A stretch of DNA of 64,000 nt from Oscillospiraceae bacterium (GTDB lineage Bacteria; Bacillota; Clostridia; Oscillospirales; CAG-382). Below, piece by piece: positions 52,007 through 58,537 of this stretch. Made by a program: the position numbers and the translations under genes. The notes beneath the pieces are model-generated. The model was not told the origin of the DNA. It searched no databases and saw only the letters and a list, made by a program, of their open reading frames with translations. Numbering within the stretch: the stretch's first letter is position 1; every line of letters starts with the position of its first letter. The DNA is taken from assembly GCA_015063885.1 (NCBI GenBank), contig SVTH01000002.1, positions 124,001 through 188,000 of the forward strand, in the 5' to 3' direction.

Positions 52007-52302
52007 CGGTATATTTGCAGACCACCGCAGGCAGGGAAGTGATTCCTTTGCCGGAGGAGACCGTTTTCGTGGGCGTGTATAACAAAGCGGAGGACGGCAG
52101 TAATAACCTTGAGATCATGACGGGCTTCGAGAAGGTGTTTCCCTGCGGGAAGATCCGGCGGGTCACCCCTGAGGGCGTGAATATTACCATAGACTGCATG
52201 GCCGCAGAGGAATCGGCATTTTATGAAATCTTGCAGCGGTATCGCGGCATTTCCATGGTGGAGATTGTAACCCGGGAGTTTGAACTGAACGTTGTGATAT
52301 GA
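52003..52302 (+). CDS. hypothetical protein, 99 residues
   Basis: A small mainly beta protein with YLQTTAGREVIPLPEETVFVG at the start, which I cut here, and EGVNITIDCMAAEESAFYEIL later. I recognise no family. It is translationally coupled to the XRE regulator (ATGA overlap) and could be its partner or target. A bidirectional terminator follows. Confidence 0.75.
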   Translation: MTVYLQTTAGREVIPLPEETVFVGVYNKAEDGSNNLEIMTGFEKVFPCGKIRRVTPEGVNITIDCMAAEESAFYEILQRYRGISMVEIVTREFELNVVI

Positions 52303-52309
52303 TATGTTT

Positions 52310-52336
52310 AAAGGGGTGCTTTTGAGGCACCCCTTT
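52310..52336. terminator. bidirectional terminator
   Basis: AAAGGGGTGC and GCACCCCTTT pair around a seven-base loop between converging genes. Confidence 0.85.
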
Positions 52337-52341
52337 GCTTT

Positions 52342-53898
52342 CTATTTTTTTCTGCTTTGCAGGATCTCTTCCTTGGTCAGCCCGTAGGCGCGGGCGATGT
52401 CCTTGGCGTAGCTTTTTCCGCCGCTGCCGGGCAGGATGCGGAACACACGCCTGTGGGAGGTCTCCTCCAACTGTGCGGTGAGGTTGTGCAGGGTGGAAAT
52501 TTCCCCTTCCAGACGGCATAGGTCGTGGAAATGGGTGGTGAAGATCCCCTTGGCACCGATCTCCCCGTAGGCCGCCAGGATCTCTTCGGAAATGGCGGTT
52601 GCTTCTCCGGCGTCGGTGCTGGAGAGGGCCTCGTCAAAGAGGAACAGGCTGTTTTTGGTGATGATTCGGTTCAGCTCGCTGATCTGTAAGCACTCGTCGG
52701 AAAGTCTGCCGTGGACGTAGGATTTTCCGCGGATATCCACGAAATGCACCAGAATGGCATCCACAGGGGTGACGGCGGCGCTTTTTGCGGGGAGAAGCAG
52801 CCCTAAATGGAGCATGGCGTACAGAAGCCCCACCGATTGGGTGTAGATGGATTTTCCGCCTTGGTTGGGTCCCGTGAGAATATACTGCCTGCGGGCAGCG
52901 GAAAAAGCCAGGTCGTTTTCCACGACGGCATTCTTTTTTTCGGAAGCAAGGGCGAGGACGGGATGGTAAAGCCCCTCTACCTTGTCCTCCTCCCCGAAGG
53001 CAGGCTTGCAAAGGGGATATCCCCCCTCCTTCAGCTCCCGCAGGGAAACCATGACGGCGGAGACAAACTTCCATTCCTCAAAAACGTTCAGCAGGCTGTG
53101 AAGGTTCCCCAAAAGATGCTTTTTGATTACCCCCGACCAGGAACGCAAAGCGGAGGAGAACACCTTCCCCAAAGCGCTGTTGACGGAGGCGCGCAAAGAG
53201 CCCAATTCCTCCGCCGTGAGCCTGTGCTGTAACGGCAACAGCGGCGCAGAGCAGGTGAATTCCTTGCTCCCGGGATCCAGCCGCAGCAGCTTATCCAGGT
53301 AGTTCCCGGAAACGAAGGGCTCCGTATGGACGGCAACCAATCCCGCCTCCGTGGGCTGAAGCTGACCGTTCAGATTGATCCCAACGGTGATGCTCTTCAC
53401 GTCCCGCACCACGTGTACCTGCTCCTCCACCGCCTTGCAAAGGGCGTTGAAGTCCTCCCCTTGGCAAAGAGGGGAAAGAAGTGCCCAAAGGCTTTGCAAG
53501 GCCCGGCTTTGGGGCTGAAAGCGGTTGAACAGCTCCTTCATTTCGGACAAAAATTCCACGTAGGATTCCAGCTCCTTGACGCTGTAGAGCAGGCGCTCGT
53601 TGGTCATGGCGGAGTCCTTTTCCTTTTGCAGGTCGTAAAGATCGGAAAGCTTTGCAAACCCCGCCTCCAAGCCTTCGAACAGCGCAGGCTTTTCAAGCAA
53701 TTCCTCCAGCAGGGCTTCCCGCAGGAGCAGAGTCTCCCTGCATACCGAGAAATAGGCGCGCATCTCCCGTTCCTTTTCTCCGATCTTCCGCCCTTTGTTA
53801 ATGGGGATCAAAGCGTTCAGATCCAAAGCCTCCTCAAAGGCAAAGCTTTCAAAGGACGTGCGGGGATCGTTTTCGTGCCAGATCATGCTGTGTGTCAC
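52342..53898 (-). CDS. stand-alone MutS-like ATPase
   Basis: The 518-residue protein has the MutS core (lever/clamp helices, about residues 45-300) and the ATPase domain: Walker A TGPNQGGKS (342-350), Walker B SLFLFDEALSSTD (Asp422, Glu423) and the GIFTTHFHDL switch. The mismatch-recognition and connector domains of MutS1 are missing, as are the KOW and Smr domains of MutS2. It thus belongs to one of the short MutS-related families of uncertain role. A GTG start is used with AAAGGAGG nine bases upstream. It follows a small membrane protein gene by 15 bases. Confidence 0.85.
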   Translation of the reverse strand: MTHSMIWHENDPRTSFESFAFEEALDLNALIPINKGRKIGEKEREMRAYFSVCRETLLLREALLEELLEKPALFEGLEAGFAKLSDLYDLQKEKDSAMTNERLLYSVKELESYVEFLSEMKELFNRFQPQSRALQSLWALLSPLCQGEDFNALCKAVEEQVHVVRDVKSITVGINLNGQLQPTEAGLVAVHTEPFVSGNYLDKLLRLDPGSKEFTCSAPLLPLQHRLTAEELGSLRASVNSALGKVFSSALRSWSGVIKKHLLGNLHSLLNVFEEWKFVSAVMVSLRELKEGGYPLCKPAFGEEDKVEGLYHPVLALASEKKNAVVENDLAFSAARRQYILTGPNQGGKSIYTQSVGLLYAMLHLGLLLPAKSAAVTPVDAILVHFVDIRGKSYVHGRLSDECLQISELNRIITKNSLFLFDEALSSTDAGEATAISEEILAAYGEIGAKGIFTTHFHDLCRLEGEISTLHNLTAQLEETSHRRVFRILPGSGGKSYAKDIARAYGLTKEEILQSRKK

Positions 53899-53913
53899 GG
53901 CGGGATGCCTCCT

Positions 53914-54219
53914 TTACAAAATCCATTGATGGATCCCCATGGCGGTCAGTAACGCCAAAATGGGGATCGCCGCCAGATAGACGGCAGAAAAACGGTAAGA
54001 GCGCCAGACCTTACAGAAAAAGTAGTAAAAATACCCCTCGAAGGCAAGGCAGGGGAGCGCCGCGATCACCCACGGGGTGAAGGCGAAGGCAAACAGCACC
54101 GTGGCGGCGGCATAGAAAAGCAACGCCATCCGCAGAAGCTTCCCCGTGGGGGAAACGATGAGACTGTTTTGGTCACAGATGGCCAGAATTCTGTTTGCCC
54201 ATTGGGACAGTACGTGCAT
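53914..54219 (-). CDS. small membrane protein, 101 residues
   Basis: A polar 30-residue start with NRILAICDQNSLIVSPTGKLL is followed by three hydrophobic segments (about residues 29-52, 53-66 and 76-98). I recognise no family. GGGAG lies before the ATG at 54219 in the minus strand. It is transcribed from its own promoter and lies 15 bases upstream of the MutS-like gene, with which it probably forms an operon. Confidence 0.7.
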   Translation of the reverse strand: MHVLSQWANRILAICDQNSLIVSPTGKLLRMALLFYAAATVLFAFAFTPWVIAALPCLAFEGYFYYFFCKVWRSYRFSAVYLAAIPILALLTAMGIHQWIL

Positions 54220-54248
54220 ACCCGTCTCCCTTCCTGCTCTTTGTAAGC

Positions 54249-54277
54249 AGTATATCACACGTTCTCTCTTCTCGCAA
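54249..54277 (-). promoter_or_regulatory. sigma-A promoter for small membrane protein and MutS-like gene
   Basis: On the minus strand TTGCGA (54277-54272), 17-base spacer, TATACT (54254-54249). Confidence 0.75.
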
Positions 54278-54283
54278 GAGCTG

Positions 54284-55030
54284 TTAAATATACAGATCCA
54301 CCTTTACGTTGAGCTTTCCCTTGCGGCTGGTGGAGACCACGCTCACAAAGCGGAATTTCCCGTGGTGGCGGACGGAAAGAACGCTGTTTTCGTTTACGGT
54401 ACCGCTGTTGTTTTCGGTACAGCGCCCGTCGATGAACACCAATCGTTTGCGGAACAGCTCCAGGCTCTCCTCCCTGGAAAGATTGAAGACCCCTGCCACC
54501 AGCACGTCCGCCCGCAGGGATGCCACCTGCAGCAGTTTTTCCTCCGTGCGGGTGCAAAGCTCCGGCGGGATCTCGTCGCACAGAGAGCAACGCAGGGAAG
54601 TATGCCGCGCCTTGGTCAGCTCCTCCAGGAGGATCGGCGCCACGCTGTCCTTGCAGAAGATAAAGCCCACGTTATCCAAAAGATAGATGTCTCCCAGGGT
54701 CTCCCTGGCGATGTCCAGGTTCATCATGGCACCTAAGAGATCTCTGTGGGTGAGGGCGTCGGCGAACTTCTGCTGGGCGGGCTCCGCCTTGATGCATCGG
54801 ATGGGGAAGGGCTCCTCCCATTCTCCGAACCGTGCCATCACACGCTCACAGCCCTCCGTGCCCCCGAACAGGGTGAGGCCTGCGTATTCCACCTCGCTTT
54901 TGCATTGCAAAAGAAGGTCCACCTCGTCCATGGACAGGAAGGGGGTATAAAGGCAGCGCCCCGTGGTGTAAGCACGTTCTGCCAACTCCGCGAAGCGCCG
55001 TTTCTTTTGTAATTCCTCGGCAGTGCTCAT
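54284..55030 (-). CDS. ylmH: YlmH-type S4 RNA-binding protein
   Basis: The 248-residue protein matches YlmH: an N-terminal domain with RFAELAERAYTTGRCLYTPFLSMDE, the YAGLTLFGGTEGCERVMARFG segment, THRDLLGAMMNLDIARETLGDI, and an S4 domain in the last 75 residues (LRADVLVAGVFNLSREESLELF, RLVFIDGR). YlmH has been linked to the ribosome-associated quality control pathway in Bacillus, where it can stand in for RqcP. The gene normally sits between ylmG and divIVA but lies some 50 kb away here. It follows a membrane protein gene by two bases. Confidence 0.88.
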   Translation of the reverse strand: MSTAEELQKKRRFAELAERAYTTGRCLYTPFLSMDEVDLLLQCKSEVEYAGLTLFGGTEGCERVMARFGEWEEPFPIRCIKAEPAQQKFADALTHRDLLGAMMNLDIARETLGDIYLLDNVGFIFCKDSVAPILLEELTKARHTSLRCSLCDEIPPELCTRTEEKLLQVASLRADVLVAGVFNLSREESLELFRKRLVFIDGRCTENNSGTVNENSVLSVRHHGKFRFVSVVSTSRKGKLNVKVDLYI

Positions 55031-55032
55031 GC

Positions 55033-55614
55033 TTAGACGGGCTCCATGGCGTTGCTGACGCCCTCGGTGGCCTTCAGGCGGAAGATGATCCGCAGCATGA
55101 TGGCGTTGGCAAAGCTTGCCAAGCCGTCGCAGATCAGCACTACGTAAGTAAAGATATCCCGTGCCTCGTCCTCAAAAACGGTGGCAATGAGCACGGTGCA
55201 AAGCAGGAAGATACAGGACACCACCAAAACGGGGATCCACATCACGCTCTTGATGCATCGCAGCTGAATGGCGTTTTGCACCTTGATGAGGGAGGTGAGC
55301 ATGATGCACAGGTTCAGCACGATGGTGAGACTGTCGGCAATGGCGTCGGATTCCAGCATGATGCAAAAACCGATCACCGCCGCAAAGGCACCCAAGGCGA
55401 ATCCGTAGGCGTGGACGTCAAGATACTGACGGCGCAGGAAATACTGGATGATCAAGGCCGCTCCCAAGACCATGGCGGCCATGCCCAGCAGGTAGGCAAA
55501 TACCTTGGTATTGATCTCGTCCACCACCAAAAGCAACAGACCGAGAACGATATAGATCACGGGGAATAAAAAGGTAAAGACGGCGCTGAGATCCTTTGAA
55601 AGCTTCTTGTTCAT
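55033..55614 (-). CDS. DUF308/HdeD-like membrane protein
   Basis: The 193-residue protein has six hydrophobic segments spread evenly along the chain, and the pairwise repeat pattern (FPVIYIVLGLLLLV, YLLGMAAMVLGAALIIQYF, YGFALGAFAAVIGF) resembles the HdeD/DUF308 family. Its role is unknown. The ATG at 55614 has AAGGAAGG upstream. It shares a promoter and transcript with ylmH downstream. Confidence 0.7.
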   Translation of the reverse strand: MNKKLSKDLSAVFTFLFPVIYIVLGLLLLVVDEINTKVFAYLLGMAAMVLGAALIIQYFLRRQYLDVHAYGFALGAFAAVIGFCIMLESDAIADSLTIVLNLCIMLTSLIKVQNAIQLRCIKSVMWIPVLVVSCIFLLCTVLIATVFEDEARDIFTYVVLICDGLASFANAIMLRIIFRLKATEGVSNAMEPV

Positions 55615-55648
55615 AGAAACGACCTTCCTTTCGGGCATCCTTTGTTAC

Positions 55649-55677
55649 AGTATACCGCATTTTCCTACGGATTGCAA
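55649..55677 (-). promoter_or_regulatory. sigma-A promoter for the DUF308-ylmH unit
   Basis: On the minus strand TTGCAA (55677-55672), 17-base spacer, TATACT (55654-55649). Confidence 0.8.
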
Positions 55678-55687
55678 TATTTTTTTA

Positions 55688-55926
55688 GAAAAAAACACCC
55701 CGAAACCGAGGTTTCGGGGTGAGAGCGAAGCCCTCCCTACAATCAAAAATGCGTCGCTGCCCGAATTCATTTCGGGCAAAAGACACCTTTTATGGTTTTT
55801 CTCGCCCCGCAAGGGATCAGCGAGAAAAATTCGCACGATCCGTGCGAACCCCGCAGGGGCCCACACCGCGCGGAAGCGGTGTGAAAAAAACACCCCGAAA
55901 CCGAGGTTTCGGGGTGAGAGCGAAGC
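55688..55926. repeat. hairpin-rich element bounded by 44-base direct repeats
   Basis: Positions 55688-55731 and 55883-55926 are identical; each contains a hairpin of CACCCCGAAACC and GGTTTCGGGGTG. The 151 bases between hold further hairpins: CCCGAA/TTCGGG, CTCGC/GCGAG, TTCGCACG/CGTGCGAA and ACACCGC/GCGGTGT. No frame with good start is present. It lies between the DUF308 gene and the end of fba and resembles a dispersed palindromic element. Confidence 0.75.
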
Positions 55927-55931
55927 GAAAT

Positions 55932-56870
55932 TTATGCCTTGCCGTTGCAGCCGAGTACGTTGACCAGCTTGTGGCGAACCAGCTCTTTGATGTTTGCACG
56001 AGCGGGCTTCAGATATTCTCTGGGGTCGAACTTGTCGGGATGCTCGTTGAAGAACTTACGGATGGTACCGGTCATAGCCAGACGGAGGTCAGAGTCGATG
56101 TTGATCTTACAAACAGCGGATCTGGAAGCCTCACGGAGCTGCTCTTCGGGAACACCGATAGCGCCGGGCATAGCACCGCCGTTCTCGTTGATCATCTGCA
56201 CGTAGTTCTGAGGAACGGAGGAAGAACCGTGGAGAACGATGGGGAAGCCGGGGAGCTTCTTCTCGCACTCGTGGAGCACGTCGAATCTCAGCTGGGGCTT
56301 GGTGCCGGGCTTGAACTTGTAAGCGCCGTGGGAGGTACCGATAGCGATTGCAAGAGAGTCGCATCCGGTTCTGGAAACGAATTCCTCAACCTCTTCGGGT
56401 CTGGTGTAGGAAGCCGCGCCTGCGTCAACCTTAACTTCATCCTCGATACCTGCGAGGGTACCCAGCTCAGCCTCAACAACAACGCCGTGAGCGTGAGCGT
56501 ATTCAACTACCTTCTTGGTGATCTCGATGTTCTCTTCGAAGGGCTTGGAGGAAGCGTCGATCATAACGGAGGTGAAGCCGCCGTCGATGCAAGCCTTACA
56601 GGTCTCGAAGTCGGGACCGTGGTCCAAGTGAAGAACAACGGGGATCTCGGGGCATTCCAGAACTGCAGCCTCAACCAGCTTTACCAGATAGGTGTGGTTG
56701 GCGTAAGCGCGTGCGCCCTTGGAAACCTGGAGGATGACGGGAGCCATCTCTTCCTTACAAGCCTCGGTGATCGCCTGAACGATCTCCATGTTGTTGACGT
56801 TGAAAGCACCGATAGCGTAACCGCCTGCGTATGCCTTCTTAAACATTTCGGTAGAATTGACAAGTGCCAT
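55932..56870 (-). CDS. fba: class II fructose-bisphosphate aldolase
   Basis: This zinc-dependent aldolase cleaves fructose 1,6-bisphosphate in glycolysis. The 312-residue protein shows YAIGAFNVNNMEIVQAI, the zinc-binding VVLHLDHGPD, EAELGTLAGIEDEV, and IAIGTSHGAYKF and IVLHGSSSVP of the active site. AAAGGAGA precedes the ATG at 56870; the longer frame upstream would overlap the promoter. It is monocistronic, and its codon choice is more uniform than in neighbouring accessory genes, as expected for high expression. Confidence 0.96.
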   Translation of the reverse strand: MALVNSTEMFKKAYAGGYAIGAFNVNNMEIVQAITEACKEEMAPVILQVSKGARAYANHTYLVKLVEAAVLECPEIPVVLHLDHGPDFETCKACIDGGFTSVMIDASSKPFEENIEITKKVVEYAHAHGVVVEAELGTLAGIEDEVKVDAGAASYTRPEEVEEFVSRTGCDSLAIAIGTSHGAYKFKPGTKPQLRFDVLHECEKKLPGFPIVLHGSSSVPQNYVQMINENGGAMPGAIGVPEEQLREASRSAVCKINIDSDLRLAMTGTIRKFFNEHPDKFDPREYLKPARANIKELVRHKLVNVLGCNGKA

Positions 56871-56916
56871 ACTGTTTAAATCTCCTTTTGTAAAATCGCT
56901 TTTTAATCCGTATAAG

Positions 56917-56945
56917 AGTTTACTCCAAATCGGCCGAAAAGTCAA
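56917..56945 (-). promoter_or_regulatory. sigma-A promoter for fba
   Basis: On the minus strand TTGACT (56945-56940), 17-base spacer, TAAACT (56922-56917). Confidence 0.8.
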
Positions 56946-56959
56946 TAGTTTTTGGCAAA

Positions 56960-58246
56960 TTATTCTTCTGTTTCCGTCTCAATATACTCTGCAAAGCAGT
57001 AGCCCTCGTGCCACATGCCCTCGGAAACGGTATAGCGGACGAAGTACCAAAGATCTCCCGCTTCGTCGGTTTCGGAGCGCAGGATCTCCACGTGGGTGTT
57101 CTCGGGGATGGTGGCGATGATGTTGCTGTTGTCGGAGGTGTCCATAGCCTTGCGCATCCGCAGACGGGTAGTGGTGCGGGGAAGCTCTGCAGGCGTGTCG
57201 TCCCGGGATTCTTCTTCCTCGGAGGATTCCTCCGGCTCGGAGGACTCTTCGGGCTCGGAGGATGCCGCGGGCTCGGAAGACTCTTCGGGCAGGGAGACCT
57301 CTTCCTCGGAGGATTCTGCAGGGAGGGAGATTTCTTCCTCAGAGGCCTCGCTTTCCCCTGCGGGAATACTGCTTTCTACGCCGGCAGAAGGATCACTGCT
57401 TGTGTCCTCCGGTGCCGTAGTGAACCAATACACCACGTATATCAAGGCGCCCACCAAGGCAAGGGCCAGCAGGATATACAAAAGGGAGGTAGCTTTTTTG
57501 GAAATGGTCACGGGCTTTTCGTCTGCACCGTCCACAGGTGCGGAGGGGAGCTCCGCTTCCACGGCCTGCAACGCCGCAGTGACCCGCTCGTCCAGCTCCG
57601 GGGGAGGGTTGCAGTTTCTTCCGCAGGTGCGAAGCAGTCTGCCCAAATGAGGACGTAACAGCTCTCCGAACCCGGGAGCGGCGGCGTCCATACCTGCCGC
57701 CAAGGCTTCGTGGGCGTTGAAGATACGGCACTTGGCCGTCTCTACGGTACAGCCTGCCACGGAAGCAACCTCCTCGGGAGAGTAGGATGCGTAGTCGTAA
57801 AGCAAAACGCAAAGGCGGTCGCTGTCGGAAAGCTTGCCCAAAAGCGCCGTTACCGCCTCCAGATCCGCACGGCGGATGGTGGGCTCGGGGGTGGGAAGCT
57901 TGTTGTCTGCAAGCATTTGGTCAAAGCAGGCGGGATCGGGATCTTCCACCGGCTCAATGTTGGCGGAGCCTCCCCGCAGGCTCGCCAGAGCGATCTTGGC
58001 AAAATAGAAAGCGTTGCCGCAGATCCAATGGTAGAAGGTCTGTCCGCCGGGGATCTGACGGATGTTTCTTCTTGCGTAAGCAAAGGTGTCCTCCGTCACG
58101 TCCAAAGCGGTGTCGCTGTCTCCCACCAAGGTCAGGCAGAAATAATAGATCCGCTTGCCGTAAGCGGCGTAAAGAGAACCGAAGGCGGCGGAATCCCCCT
58201 TCTTGGCATCGGCGGTAAGCTTGGCGATGCGTTCGGTTTCTGTCAT
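56960..58246 (-). CDS. membrane-tethered ECF sigma factor with extracellular SH3 domain
   Basis: In this 428-residue fusion, residues 17-95 match sigma region 2 (GDSAAFGSLYAAYGKRIYYF, ALDVTEDTFAYARRNI) and residues 128-185 match region 4 (LGKLSDSDRLCVLLYDYA, EEVASVAGCTVETAKCRIF). A basic-acidic stretch follows to residue 250, then one membrane segment (about 253-275), a Ser/Glu-rich extracytoplasmic linker (280-355) and a bacterial SH3 domain (about 359-423; NTHVEILRSETDEAGDLWYFVRY). The sigma part would therefore be held at the membrane unless released by proteolysis. A divergent gene encodes an SH3-containing glucosaminidase. The promoter is near consensus. Confidence 0.8.
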   Translation of the reverse strand: MTETERIAKLTADAKKGDSAAFGSLYAAYGKRIYYFCLTLVGDSDTALDVTEDTFAYARRNIRQIPGGQTFYHWICGNAFYFAKIALASLRGGSANIEPVEDPDPACFDQMLADNKLPTPEPTIRRADLEAVTALLGKLSDSDRLCVLLYDYASYSPEEVASVAGCTVETAKCRIFNAHEALAAGMDAAAPGFGELLRPHLGRLLRTCGRNCNPPPELDERVTAALQAVEAELPSAPVDGADEKPVTISKKATSLLYILLALALVGALIYVVYWFTTAPEDTSSDPSAGVESSIPAGESEASEEEISLPAESSEEEVSLPEESSEPAASSEPEESSEPEESSEEEESRDDTPAELPRTTTRLRMRKAMDTSDNSNIIATIPENTHVEILRSETDEAGDLWYFVRYTVSEGMWHEGYCFAEYIETETEE

Positions 58247-58300
58247 GTATACGTCCGTCCTTTCAATTGATCAAAAGGGTAATTTTTCCTTCCGTATTTT

Positions 58301-58328
58301 ATTATAGCGATTTTCTACGCTCTGTCAA
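58301..58328 (-). promoter_or_regulatory. sigma-A promoter for the sigma-SH3 gene
   Basis: On the minus strand TTGACA (58328-58323), 16-base spacer, TATAAT (58306-58301). Confidence 0.85.
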
Positions 58329-58445
58329 GGAAAAAGCATAGAAAGTTTTGTGAACAAATCGGGAATTCTCCCTGTTTTTTCAGAAAAAACACTTTTGACG
58401 GATTGGATAGTAGTTTCGCCAAACCTCCCCCACAAGATACTGTAG

Positions 58446-58474
58446 TTGACAAAATCCCCTTTTTGTGGTATACT
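58446..58474 (+). promoter_or_regulatory. consensus sigma-A promoter for the glucosaminidase gene
   Basis: TTGACA at 58446-58451, 17-base spacer, TATACT at 58469-58474. A CCCCG/CGGGG hairpin near 58490-58503 lies in the leader. No ECF-like motif was recognised between the divergent promoters. Confidence 0.85.
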
Positions 58475-58537
58475 CTCTATGTATGTCCCCCGGGATCGGG
58501 GTTCCTTTGGCTTTTCGATACTGATGGAGGTTGGCTC

